A DNA stretch of 58,868 bases from Natribacillus halophilus (GTDB lineage: Bacteria > Bacillota > Bacilli > Bacillales > Marinococcaceae), in the NCBI RefSeq assembly GCF_900100185.1, contig NZ_FNEN01000006.1, positions 103,992-162,859 on the forward strand, in the 5' to 3' direction. Positions within the stretch are counted from its first letter, which is position 1, and each line of letters starts with the position of its first letter. Of this stretch, positions 16,744-25,021 are shown in pieces. The notes below the pieces were generated by a model. The model ran no database searches and was not told the origin of the DNA. It saw only the letters and a program-made list of their open reading frames with translations. The position numbers and the translations under genes were made by a program.

Positions 16744-16752
16744 AAGTGAGAG

Positions 16753-16778
16753 GTGGGGGTCACTCTACCCCCACTTTT
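16753..16778 (+). terminator. Hairpin between ytlA and ytlC
   Basis: GTGGGGGT and ACCCCCAC enclose six bases and are followed by TTTT. It lies inside the operon, so it may be a leaky terminator or an mRNA 3'-end stabiliser that raises binding-protein levels over the membrane components. Confidence 0.65.
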
Positions 16779-16803
16779 GTATAAGGAGGGGGAGAAATGC
16801 ATC

Positions 16804-17580
16804 ATGGCGCTTTTGACATTAAGAGAAGTAGAAAAACATTTTTTTTCACAGGAAAATGTCATTGAAGCGATCCGAAATATCAGCCTCGATATCGACAGCG
16901 GCGAGTTCGTCTCCATTATCGGCCCGAGCGGATGCGGAAAAACGACCATTCTGTCGATGATCGCCGGCCTTATCAAACATTCGGCAGGTGAGATTCTGCT
17001 CCAGGATGCCCCGATCACAACGACGAGTACCGATATCGGCTATATGCTGCAGCAGGATTATCTTTTCCCGTGGTTAACCATTGGCGAAAATATCGATATC
17101 GCCCTGGAGATTACGAAAACGAAAACCAGGCAAAACCAGGCCTATACGCGGGAATTACTCGATCAGATGGGCCTCGCCGACCGGGAAAAAGATATGCCCT
17201 CCGAACTTTCCGGAGGGATGAAACAACGCGTTGCTCTCGTGCGTACACTCGCAGCCAAGCCTTCGTTGCTATTGCTGGATGAACCGTTCTCGGCTCTGGA
17301 TTTTCAAACGAAGCTAAGGCTGGAAGACTTGATTCATGAAACGTTGAAAGAAAAACGAAAAACCGCTTTGCTCGTCACCCATGACATTAGCGAGGCTATC
17401 GCCATGTCCGATCGTATTGTACTCCTTTCGAATCGCCCGGCAGAAATTAAGAGGACCTTTATCATGCCGGAAGAGCTAAAGGCAAAATCGCCGCTTGCCG
17501 CTCGTCAACAGCCAACGTTCCAGGATTGGTTCCAGTTGATCTGGAAGGAGTTGGAAAATCTTGAATCCGAAATTGCATGA
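16804..17580 (+). CDS. ytlC: ABC transporter ATP-binding protein, nitrate/sulfonate type (YtlC)
   Basis: A 258-residue cytoplasmic ATPase powering the importer. Walker A is GPSGCGKTT, the Q-loop is [10 protein letters not shown], the signature is [16 protein letters not shown], Walker B is [12 protein letters not shown] and the switch His is in [10 protein letters not shown]. The sequence is closest in style to SsuB/TauB/NrtD. The start at 16804 has AAGGAGGGGG 11 bases upstream; an in-frame ORF from 16753 would start inside the intergenic hairpin. It overlaps ytlD by 20 bases. Confidence 0.85.
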   Translation: MALLTLREVEKHFFSQENVIEAIRNISLDIDSGEFVSIIGPSGCGKTTILSMIAGLIKHSAGEILLQDAPITTTSTDIGYMLQQDYLFPWLTIGENIDIALEITKTKTRQNQAYTRELLDQMGLADREKDMPSELSGGMKQRVALVRTLAAKPSLLLLDEPFSALDFQTKLRLEDLIHETLKEKRKTALLVTHDISEAIAMSDRIVLLSNRPAEIKRTFIMPEELKAKSPLAARQQPTFQDWFQLIWKELENLESEIA

Positions 17581-18364
17581 ACAACACGAACAATTCCGCG
17601 TACGGAAAAAACATGAAAAAATATACGTTTTCATGACACAAGTGGCGATATTGGCCGCGTTTATTTCTCTATGGGAAATCGCCAGCCGTTTAAACTGGAT
17701 TGACCCTTTGATCTTCAGTTCTCCGTCCAGTGTGTGGAACCTGCTTGTATCCATGATCGCCGATAGCAGTCTATATGTACACATCGGGGTGACCCTGGTG
17801 GAAACGATATTCGGCTTTTTGATTGGAACTCTGGGCGGTATAGCGATCGCGGCGTTTCTTTGGTGGTCTCCATTCCTGTCTCGTGTCCTTGATCCTTACA
17901 TCGTTGTTTTAAACGCGACCCCAAAAGTGGCCCTCGGGCCGATGCTTATCGTTATCTTCGGGGCGAATATGACATCTGTCGTTGCGATGGCCGTTCTGAT
18001 TTCCATTATCGTGACCACGCTTGTCATTTACGGTGCCTTTAGGGAAACAGATGAGAACCTCATTAAAGTCGTCGATACGTTTGGCGCTTCCAAATGGCAA
18101 CGATTCCGCCATGTCATTATACCCGCGTCGTACCCAGCGATGGTATCTGCCCTGAAAGTTAACGTCGGACTCGCATGGGTCGGGGTCATCGTCGGTGAGT
18201 ACCTCGTCTCCAATGAAGGACTCGGTTATTTGATCATCTACGGTTTCCAGGTCTTCAATTTTGACATGGTAATGCTCAGCCTCGTACTCGTTGCCATACT
18301 TGCAACTATCATGTATCAGGCGGTGGCGATTCTGGAAAAATTTCTCATGAGAAACCGTCATTAA
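17561..18364 (+). CDS. ytlD: ABC transporter permease (YtlD)
   Basis: A 267-residue inner component of the ytlACD importer with about six membrane helices. The EAA-type coupling loop is visible in [20 protein letters not shown] followed by [20 protein letters not shown], typical of the SsuC/TauC/NrtB group. The TTG start at 17561 has AAGGAG about ten bases upstream and overlaps ytlC, which implies coupled translation; the first internal ATG would remove the leading cytoplasmic segment. A terminator follows immediately. Confidence 0.8.
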   Translation: MNPKLHEQHEQFRVRKKHEKIYVFMTQVAILAAFISLWEIASRLNWIDPLIFSSPSSVWNLLVSMIADSSLYVHIGVTLVETIFGFLIGTLGGIAIAAFLWWSPFLSRVLDPYIVVLNATPKVALGPMLIVIFGANMTSVVAMAVLISIIVTTLVIYGAFRETDENLIKVVDTFGASKWQRFRHVIIPASYPAMVSALKVNVGLAWVGVIVGEYLVSNEGLGYLIIYGFQVFNFDMVMLSLVLVAILATIMYQAVAILEKFLMRNRH

Positions 18365-18365
18365 A

Positions 18366-18390
18366 ATCATCCGTTATGGATGATTTTTTT
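18366..18390 (+). terminator. Terminator of the ytlACD operon
   Basis: An ATCATCC/GGATGAT stem with a short loop is followed by TTTTTTT, directly after the ytlD stop. Element copy C begins four bases beyond. Confidence 0.85.
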
Positions 18391-18393
18391 GTT

Positions 18394-18481
18394 AGCAGAT
18401 AAGAAAGTATAAAACTTTCTTATCTTGCATAAGTGTAACTAAGGCTTTCGCCATGCTTGGCGATAAGCCAAGTTTTCTTTA
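18394..18481 (+). repeat. Two-hairpin dispersed element, copy C
   Basis: AGCAGATAAGAAAGT and ACTTTCTTATCTTGC form hairpin one. Hairpin two is diverged: GGCTTTCGCC...GGCGATAAGCC. The right end, AAGTTTTCTTTATA, overlaps the TAA stop codon of the convergent ytkD gene, so insertion apparently reached to the very end of that gene. Confidence 0.85.
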
Positions 18482-18952
18482 TAGGTAGTGGTTTTCTACG
18501 TATTCTTTTGCTAACAACCAGACTTTATCCTTCATAATAAAGCTATATTTCTCATTCTTATCTAATCTTCCCGGTATGTCTTTCAGAAGGTAGGGGCCTT
18601 TTGTTTCCATGTACCCTTTTTTGGATTGTAAGTAAGCCACTTCGGCAAAATATACATTTTTGACCACGGTGTCGTGTCTCCCGCGCACTTCATATTGCCC
18701 CAGGTAATGAAGCGCATTTATCCGAGCGCCCGTTTCTTCCCACACTTCCCGAATCGCGGCCGCTTCCGGCAATTCACCTTTCTCAACTTTCCCTCCGGGG
18801 CATTCCAGGCCACGCCGGGGGTGTTTCGTCAGTAACCAGCGCTGATCATATCTGCAAATCACCAGGACGTGCCACGGATGGTTCGAGTAAGGCTCACGAC
18901 AAAAAGAGAGGCCTACCTCATTTCCATAATAATCGACGAATGTGTGTGTCAT
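18479..18952 (-). CDS. ytkD: NUDIX hydrolase, YtkD-type nucleoside triphosphatase
   Basis: A 157-residue NUDIX enzyme. The Nudix box spans GGKVEKGELPEAAAIREVWEETGA (GX5EX7REVWEETGA), with Mg-binding Glu residues. B. subtilis YtkD, the positional counterpart, hydrolyses nucleoside triphosphates including 8-oxo-dGTP and can remove 5' mRNA phosphates. ATG at 18952 gives the same length as YtkD; a TTG form at 18985 would start right at the upstream gene's stop. The weak AGAGG site and this abutment suggest translational coupling to the YwpF-like gene. Its stop codon lies within repeat copy C. Confidence 0.8.
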   Translation of the reverse strand: MTHTFVDYYGNEVGLSFCREPYSNHPWHVLVICRYDQRWLLTKHPRRGLECPGGKVEKGELPEAAAIREVWEETGARINALHYLGQYEVRGRHDTVVKNVYFAEVAYLQSKKGYMETKGPYLLKDIPGRLDKNEKYSFIMKDKVWLLAKEYVENHYL

Positions 18953-18985
18953 TTTTTTAGCCTCTGCTTTCACAACGCCAGGCAA

Positions 18986-19483
18986 TCATTTTGCATCATC
19001 AAGCGGCGATTGACCTTGCTCTTCATACTGCTTATATAATGATCGGGCCAACTGGGCAGACCAGCTTGCCCGATCCTGTTTACGGTTTTTAAACTCTGTG
19101 AGTAATTCGTCACCTGTATAGCCGTCCTGAATCAAGGACTCCATAATATAATTGAAGATATCTTCCTTTTTAAGTGCCATTTTACTGTCAATCAATATCG
19201 CATAACGTTCATTCAGTTCACGAATCGAACGCACGCGTCCAACCATCGTGGCCGGATCATTCTGCTTGTGAGAAATCAGAACATCCATCACGACCTCGCT
19301 CTTCTTTTCTGATAAGCGTTGAAACGTTGGGATCGAAGGCTCGTCTATGACAGCTTCAAGCAACCACCATCCGCCTTCCTCGCGATTGATGACGAGTCCT
19401 TCCTGCAGTTTAACCTGTTCCTGTTGCAGTTCTTCCTCTTCTTTTAACAGCAAGTGTAACCCCTGTAGGCGAAAAGTTTTCAT
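18986..19483 (-). CDS. YwpF-like protein of unknown function
   Basis: A 165-residue soluble protein beginning MKTFRLQGLHLLLKEEEELQ, with EGLVINREEGGWWLLEAVID in the middle. This resembles the YwpF-like family of Bacillus, which has no known activity. The C-terminal 50 residues are polar and charged (DRASWSAQLARSLYKQYEEQ). GGAGG precedes the ATG. It lies between a 53-residue ORF and ytkD on the same strand, probably one operon. YwpF in B. subtilis sits elsewhere, next to the single-strand-binding protein ywpH, so this context differs. Confidence 0.5.
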   Translation of the reverse strand: MKTFRLQGLHLLLKEEEELQQEQVKLQEGLVINREEGGWWLLEAVIDEPSIPTFQRLSEKKSEVVMDVLISHKQNDPATMVGRVRSIRELNERYAILIDSKMALKKEDIFNYIMESLIQDGYTGDELLTEFKNRKQDRASWSAQLARSLYKQYEEQGQSPLDDAK

Positions 19484-19510
19484 AGCGCGCCTCCATTAAT
19501 TTTCCTGATA

Positions 19511-19672
19511 TCAAGATGTCATGGTCTCCGAGCACGCGTCATATCTTACTGCGGAACGCTCGTGTTCCCCTCCTACCCAGGCGAGAAAATCGGTCTCCTC
19601 TTCAGTAAGCGGACGATGTAAAGCCTCTTCAAACTCTTTAACCAATGTTTGGCTACACTCTTCTGCCATCAT
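19511..19672 (-). CDS. Small conserved-looking protein, 53 residues
   Basis: A short acidic ORF, MMAEECSQTLVKEFEEALHR then PLTEEETDFLAWVGGEHERS. AAGGAGA lies nine bases before the first ATG, good spacing. It starts the operon with the YwpF-like gene and ytkD, 27 bases upstream of the former. The L-T-x-E-E-x-x-F-x-x-W segment resembles short Bacillaceae proteins of unknown function. No domain or membrane segment is visible. Confidence 0.65.
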   Translation of the reverse strand: MMAEECSQTLVKEFEEALHRPLTEEETDFLAWVGGEHERSAVRYDACSETMTS

Positions 19673-19837
19673 TAGACGATTCTCCTTTACACTGTGGAGA
19701 TTTCCCTCGTCGGATGCGTGTTTGTCTATCTCTTATTATGCTATGAACACACTTCTATACAAATGCTTGAATTCCTCTTTTTTTTATAAAAAAATATGGA
19801 ATTTTAGTGGGAAAAGTTAAAAATGGCAGACTTGGAG

Positions 19838-21004
19838 CTAGAGTTTATCATATGCGGTTTTCAATCGATTCATGCCCTCAATAACATGCTCACGGGGACA
19901 CGCAACGTTCATACGCGCGAAACCGCTGCCGGCTTTTCCGAAGGTGTGACCGTCATTTAACGCGATTCTTCCCTCTTGTCTCAGCCATTGCTGCAATGCT
20001 TCCTGGGACATTTCAAGCTCCCGGAAATCCAGCCAGAGTAAATACGTCGCTTCCGGCTCGGTAAAATGAATCTTCGGCATTTCCCTTTCTAAACGCTCTT
20101 TGACATAATCAACGTTTCCCTGAACATACGAGATAAGGGCTTCAAGCCATGGTTCGCCGTGGCGGTATGCCGCTTCCGCGGCAGCTGAGGAATATGGATT
20201 GCCGATGCCGGTGAAATTTTGCTGCAATTGTCGCTCGAAGGATTTCTGCATTTCCTTGTCGTTAAAAATGACATACGACAGTTGCAAAGCTGCAAGGTTG
20301 AACGTCTTGCTCGGAGCCATGCCCGTGACAACTTGCACATCACGTGCAGCCTCAAGCGATGCAAAAGGAGTATGTTTACCTTCCAAAACGACATCGGCGT
20401 GAATTTCATCGGAAACGACGATGACTTCATAGCGCTCGCAAAGCTCCGCGATTTTTGTCAGTTCCGTTTCTGACCAAACGCGCCCGACGGGATTATGCGG
20501 ATTGCAGAGGATGATCATTTTTGCCCCTTTTTTCATCTGGGCTTCCAGGTCTTCAAAGTCGATTTCGTATTTGCCATTTTCTCCTTCAAGCAGCCGGTTC
20601 TCAAGAAGGGTACGGCGATTGCTTCGCAGCAATGCAAAAAAAGGATGATACACCGGCGTCTGAATAATAATGCCGTCGTCTTCATCGGTAAAAGCATTGA
20701 TTAAATGATGAATAGCCGGTACGACACCGGGCGTGAAGGTCATGTCTTCCGGTTGTATGTCCCATTGAAAACGCCGATGTGTCCACTCTTGTATGGCAGT
20801 GCGCAAGGAATCAGGGGGATGGTGATAGCCGAACACGCCATGTTGGGTCACTTCATCCAGCGCCTTAAGAACGGGCTCCGGGGCCTTAAAGTCCATATCC
20901 GCCACCCACATCGGCCAAAGATCGGCGTCCTTGTAAAGAGCCTCCAACTTATCCCATTTCATGGAGTTGGTATTTCTGCGATCTATAATCTCGTCGAAGT
21001 TCAT
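19838..21004 (-). CDS. patB: PLP-dependent C-S lyase / aminotransferase, PatB/MalY family
   Basis: A 388-residue fold-type I PLP enzyme, probably a cystathionine beta-lyase. MNFDEIIDRRNTNSMKWD and WPMWVADMDF are the PatB/MalY N-terminal signature. NPHNPVGRVW and VSDEIHADVVL hold the Asn and Asp that bind PLP, and the Schiff-base Lys is in MAPSKTFNLA. Its usual role is release of homocysteine, pyruvate and ammonia from cystathionine, or removal of sulfur from cysteine conjugates. GGAGG precedes the ATG. It is monocistronic and preceded by a 52-bp array. Confidence 0.85.
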   Translation of the reverse strand: MNFDEIIDRRNTNSMKWDKLEALYKDADLWPMWVADMDFKAPEPVLKALDEVTQHGVFGYHHPPDSLRTAIQEWTHRRFQWDIQPEDMTFTPGVVPAIHHLINAFTDEDDGIIIQTPVYHPFFALLRSNRRTLLENRLLEGENGKYEIDFEDLEAQMKKGAKMIILCNPHNPVGRVWSETELTKIAELCERYEVIVVSDEIHADVVLEGKHTPFASLEAARDVQVVTGMAPSKTFNLAALQLSYVIFNDKEMQKSFERQLQQNFTGIGNPYSSAAAEAAYRHGEPWLEALISYVQGNVDYVKERLEREMPKIHFTEPEATYLLWLDFRELEMSQEALQQWLRQEGRIALNDGHTFGKAGSGFARMNVACPREHVIEGMNRLKTAYDKL

Positions 21005-21157
21005 GGAAGTGCCTCCTTGTAGTGCTGCTTATGATGTGTCTCCTATTATTGTACTGCACGAGTGGGTACGTTGAAAGTAGTAAGCATAAGTTACGCTGTT
21101 GCGCACCGAAACTCGTTGGAGGTATCTTCAGGGGAAGGGGGCGGGCGATCTCCGTTT

Positions 21158-21550
21158 GAGGGATTACTTCGCGGGTCTTGTTCCTCTCGGAGCAGCTTGA
21201 CCTCTGGCTGAGGGATTACTGCGCGGGTCTTGTTCCTCTCGAAGCAGCCCGACCTCCGGTCGAGGGATTACTGCGTGGGTCTTGTTCCTCTCAGATCAGC
21301 TCAACCTCTGTCTGAGGAACTACTTCGCGGGTCTTGTTCCTCTAGGAGCAGCTTGACTTCCCTCTGAGGGATTACGTCTTGCGTCTTGTTCCTCTCGAAG
21401 CAGCTTAACCTCCGGCCGAGGAACTACTGCGCGGGGCTTTGTTCCTCTAGGAGCAGCTAAACATCACTCTGAGGGATTACTTCTTGCTTCTTGTTCCTCT
21501 CGAAGCAGCTCGACCTCCGGTCGAGGGATTACTTCGCTGAGCTTGTTCCC
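21158..21550. repeat. Tandem array of eight units, 52-bp period
   Basis: GAGG boxes begin units at 21158, 21210, 21262, 21314, 21366, 21418, 21471 and 21523, so all steps are 52 except one of 53. Each unit reads GAGGGATTAC, a variable stretch, TCTTGTTCCTCT, then an AGCAGCT box and an A/T-poor CCTC. Read on the other strand, the units align with the array at 49337 over CTCCGAGAGG, ACAAGA and CCGCG. This fills the space between patB and the NERD gene. No ORF is supported. Confidence 0.9.
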
Positions 21551-21585
21551 GCTTTCCCTCACAGGGGATTTCGGAGGTCGGGCAG

Positions 21586-22491
21586 TTAATCAATATAATA
21601 GGACGCTGATTTACTTCCAACTTTTTTAAAGTGTTTAGTAAGCGTTCTATAAACTTTTTTCCGATCACCCTCCACCTTACACCATTCAATGATTGTAGGT
21701 GTGGTAATTCTTTCCCTTGGAAAAAGAATCTTGAATTCCCTTATACTTCGGAGGATTGCTGATTGGGAATTTTCTTTTTGGCCACACGCAGCACATATCC
21801 AAATTCGTCCCTTTTCTATCATAAAGGATGAACATTCGCTGCAAACCACTCCCTTTTTCAATTGCCCAAAATCATACTCCGGCCACTGGGTATTTGGTGA
21901 TTCGTGTAAATGCAATGCAACTAACTGCTCCGCAAGCTTTTCATGACTTCTATCAAGCTTTGAACCTAAGTTGTTCATTTTTTTCATAAATGAATTAAAT
22001 TGGGTGGGGAAAATCGCCGGTAATTCCGGGGAGGCGTGATACAGCGTAAATTCAGGGTGGGTGAAAACAAGGTAGGCTTCAATCGGAAGGTTCATGTTTA
22101 GACGTTGGCGAAGCAATTGGCTCAAGAGGGATTCGCAACGTTCCAGCTGGGGCAAAGGGCTGGTAATTTCATCAGCGACTATCGTTTTCCATTTATTATC
22201 ATCAAGGTAAAAGTCGCCTTTATGATATTTGGAGTCAAAGAGATGGATCATTCTCTGAAAAATAACCAACGAATCAATTTGAAAAATCTTTCCCTTATGC
22301 TTAAGCAACAAGTCATTAACGACTAGGCAATCATTCCTAAGACCTTCCAGCCAAACATCCAGTTTCAACTCACCGGCATAACCTTTTTCAAGATTCATAT
22401 AATACTGGTCGTCCGGAAGATTCATTCGCGGATTCAATAATCGCAAAACTTTTAATTCAAGCGACGGCTCACGTTCTTTAACTGTTTTCAT
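21586..22491 (-). CDS. NERD-domain protein with C-terminal zinc ribbon
   Basis: A 301-residue protein. The NERD nuclease-related domain covers about residues 30-150, seen as GYAGELKLDVWLEGL, VVNDLLLKHKGKIFQIDSLV and IHLFDSKYHKGDFYL with the E, D and E/DxK-like pattern of the PD-(D/E)XK superfold. A Cys4 zinc ribbon follows (CSECSSFM, WICAACGQ) at about 218-240, then a helical tail with basic residues. Such proteins are common in Bacillus but have no assigned role; DNA processing is suspected. The start at 22491 has AAGGAAG upstream. Confidence 0.7.
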   Translation of the reverse strand: MKTVKEREPSLELKVLRLLNPRMNLPDDQYYMNLEKGYAGELKLDVWLEGLRNDCLVVNDLLLKHKGKIFQIDSLVIFQRMIHLFDSKYHKGDFYLDDNKWKTIVADEITSPLPQLERCESLLSQLLRQRLNMNLPIEAYLVFTHPEFTLYHASPELPAIFPTQFNSFMKKMNNLGSKLDRSHEKLAEQLVALHLHESPNTQWPEYDFGQLKKGVVCSECSSFMIEKGRIWICAACGQKENSQSAILRSIREFKILFPRERITTPTIIEWCKVEGDRKKVYRTLTKHFKKVGSKSASYYID

Positions 22492-22527
22492 TGCCCCACT
22501 TCCTTTCATTTTTTAAAAGTATATCAT

Positions 22528-22555
22528 AAAAAAGAGCTCCGCAGAGAGCTCTTTT
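22528..22555 (-). terminator. Terminator upstream of the NERD gene
   Basis: An AAAAGAGCTC/GAGCTCTTTT stem has a T-run on the minus strand. It is positioned to end natAB transcripts after they pass the 22564-22700 repeats. Confidence 0.75.
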
Positions 22556-22563
22556 CGAGATTT

Positions 22564-22700
22564 CTATTAAACTCTAACGTCTTGTAGTCCCTTTGAAGCG
22601 GCATTCGCCCTTTTTGAGGGATCGCATAATGTTGTTTGTTCCTCTCGGAGATGCTCGACCTCCCTTTGAGGGATTACTTCCCGTCTTGTAGTCGAGGATT
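22564..22700. repeat. Degenerate 52-bp-period array
   Basis: GAGGGAT boxes at 22616 and 22668 are 52 bp apart with TTGTTCCTCTCGGAG between, the same unit as at 21158-21550. A half unit lies on each side. It lies in the gap between natB and the NERD gene. Confidence 0.7.
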
Positions 22701-22784
22701 TATCCTATCGACCATATCACTAATCTTTACCTGCTTTTTATCCGATGTCCTCGTTCCCATCATCTCATCAGACGGCTTCCTTTG

Positions 22785-24050
22785 TCAGCCCTGCTGATTC
22801 TTTTCTTTTTTCGACATCGTCACGGCTTGCTTGATGCCGTTTTTAAATGAGAATTTGCCATACATGAGCACCCCGCCCTTATAGATACGGGCAGCGAGAA
22901 TATTAAACAGAATGGCACTGAGTGACAGAATACCGATAATCACTGCCACTTCCCACATCGGTACCGTTCCCATGCCGATGCGCAGGAACAGAAGCTGCGG
23001 CGCGAAAAACGGAATATAGGACATCACTTGAATGAACGTCGTATCTGGTTGATTCAGCCCAAAAATAGCGATGAAAAACGCGATCATGGCTACGATAATC
23101 AATGGTTGCAGCGCTTGATTGACTTCCTCCGCGCGGCTGACGAGTGCCCCCAGCATCGCGGCCAAACCTCCGTATAAAAAATACCCGAGAACGACAAACA
23201 ACAAGGCGTATAACAAAAGAGACACGTCAGGGACTTCCCCTACGATCATTTGCAACAGCTCATCATCGGTCATCGTAAGCCCGATGCCAGCTGCAGCCGC
23301 AAGAGCAGCTAAACTAACGAGACCGACGACGCCGATCCCCACGAGCTTCCCTAACATTTGCGTAATGGGATTCACACTGGAAACGATCAATTCCATGACA
23401 CGTGAGGATTTCTCGGTGGCTACCTCAGTGGCGATCATCGTCCCAAAGGTGATAACGATCATATAAATGGCAATGACCAGTACATAAACCATCCAATAGG
23501 CTTGCATCTGTGATTCCTCGGTCTGCACTTCTCCTCCCGGGGAAAGAGGCTCTTCATTAAAAGAAATCGGCGCATGAATCATTTCGAGTTCGTCTTCATC
23601 CAAATCGAGTTCACTCGTGACGACGGCTTCTTTTACATTTTGCACATCCTGATTGACTTCCTGACCGACCATAAAATCATTGTCGTCGCCATAAAAATCA
23701 ACGTTGAGATCCACCGCGTCACCACTCAACGCGAGGACGTATTCGTATTCCCCGTTTTCAGCTGCTGCAATCGCGTCTTCTTCATCGCCCTCGGTATAGT
23801 TTACATACTCAAAGGACCCTTCTTCGTAGTCTACAAGGCTTTCACCGATGGCATCATCCGCCGTCTCATCGACGACCGCGATACGCTGCGCAGCGTCCTC
23901 TTCTTCATCATCTGCAAACACCGATATAAATTGCCCTGCATTCATCAACCCGATGATGAGAAGGACCATCGCTAACGTTGACCACATAAAGGCTTTCGAT
24001 TTTAAACGTCTGCTCACCGTATGCCCGACGGTAATCCAAAAGTTATTCAT
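22785..24050 (-). CDS. natB: ABC-2 exporter permease, NatB/YhaP-like
   Basis: A 421-residue membrane protein with one N-terminal helix, a large acidic extracytoplasmic domain (about residues 45-180, extremely rich in Asp/Glu) and six C-terminal helices. VATEKSSRVMELIVSSVNPI is the conserved ABC-2 loop of NatB/YhaP proteins. In B. subtilis such pairs export sodium or peptides. The start overlaps the natA end; ATG at 24050 has GGGGGAG six bases upstream. The acidic outer domain fits a halophile. Substrate is inference. Confidence 0.75.
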   Translation of the reverse strand: MNNFWITVGHTVSRRLKSKAFMWSTLAMVLLIIGLMNAGQFISVFADDEEEDAAQRIAVVDETADDAIGESLVDYEEGSFEYVNYTEGDEEDAIAAAENGEYEYVLALSGDAVDLNVDFYGDDNDFMVGQEVNQDVQNVKEAVVTSELDLDEDELEMIHAPISFNEEPLSPGGEVQTEESQMQAYWMVYVLVIAIYMIVITFGTMIATEVATEKSSRVMELIVSSVNPITQMLGKLVGIGVVGLVSLAALAAAAGIGLTMTDDELLQMIVGEVPDVSLLLYALLFVVLGYFLYGGLAAMLGALVSRAEEVNQALQPLIIVAMIAFFIAIFGLNQPDTTFIQVMSYIPFFAPQLLFLRIGMGTVPMWEVAVIIGILSLSAILFNILAARIYKGGVLMYGKFSFKNGIKQAVTMSKKEKNQQG

Positions 24051-24945
24051 CCTCATCTCCCCCTGCCTTATCTATAAATATATCGTGCAATGAAGGCTCC
24101 TCTATCTCAAATTTGCGGACAAACCCTTCCTGGGCAATTGTGTAAAATAGATTTTCAGCCACATGCTCGTTTTCCACTTTTACCGTCGCCCCATCCTTGG
24201 TTTTTTCCAGGTTCAGAACCCCCTGAACGGAATGCAAAAAATCCAGGTTATAATCCGCGCGCAGGCTGACATTTTTCATGTCGTAGGAGCGTTTAATCTC
24301 TTTTAGGTTCCCTTGTAATACTGCTTTGCCGCGTTTTAACATGATCAGGTCTTCACAGAGTTCTTCCACATTGCGCATCTGGTGGCTGGAAAAGACTATC
24401 GTCGTTCCTTTTTCCTGCAATTCCAGCACCGCTTCACGCAACATATCCGTGTTCACCGGATCAAGACCACTAAACGGTTCATCCAGAATTAAGAGCTCGG
24501 GGTCGTGCAGCACGGCCGCGATAAATTGAATTTTTTGCTGGTTCCCTTTCGATAGTTCTTCGATTTTCTGATTTTCATATTCCGGGACTTGGAATTTTTC
24601 CAGCCACTGGCGCATGACTTCTACGATATCAGGCTTTTTCATCCCTTTGAGCCTCATCAAATAAATCAGCTGTTCTTTCACCGTCAGTTTCGGATATAAG
24701 CCTCTTTCTTCAGGGAGGTAGCCTACCAAATGTGTGCGTTTATAGGAAAGCGGCCGCCCTTCCCAAAGGACAGAACCTTGTGTGGGGTCTAAAAGACCCA
24801 GGATCATCCGAAACGTCGTCGTTTTTCCCGCGCCGTTAGCGCCGAGCATGCCGAGCATACGCCCTTTTTCGACTTCGAGTGATACCCCGTCCACGGCATG
24901 GTGTTTGCCGAATTGTTTTTGTACATCGTTAATCATGAGTGTCAT
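24043..24945 (-). CDS. natA: ABC exporter ATP-binding protein, NatA/YhaQ-like
   Basis: A 300-residue ATPase. Walker A is GANGAGKTTTFR, the signature is LSKGNQQKIQFIAAVLH, Walker B is LLILDEPFSGLDPVN and the switch His is in VFSSHQMRNV. A C-terminal extension of about 80 residues ends in the acidic AGGDEDE. The LSKGN signature and the extension match the NatA/YhaQ/EcsA-like group. AAGGAGA lies before the ATG at 24945; a longer form from 24981 is unlikely. It overlaps natB, and both form one transcription unit, probably sodium or drug efflux. Confidence 0.8.
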   Translation of the reverse strand: MTLMINDVQKQFGKHHAVDGVSLEVEKGRMLGMLGANGAGKTTTFRMILGLLDPTQGSVLWEGRPLSYKRTHLVGYLPEERGLYPKLTVKEQLIYLMRLKGMKKPDIVEVMRQWLEKFQVPEYENQKIEELSKGNQQKIQFIAAVLHDPELLILDEPFSGLDPVNTDMLREAVLELQEKGTTIVFSSHQMRNVEELCEDLIMLKRGKAVLQGNLKEIKRSYDMKNVSLRADYNLDFLHSVQGVLNLEKTKDGATVKVENEHVAENLFYTIAQEGFVRKFEIEEPSLHDIFIDKAGGDEDE

Positions 24946-25021
24946 AGAATTCTCCTTTGCATTAATAATAATCTTAATCAATCAGCTAAAGTCTCGTCTT
25001 CTACGATAAACGCCAGCATAC

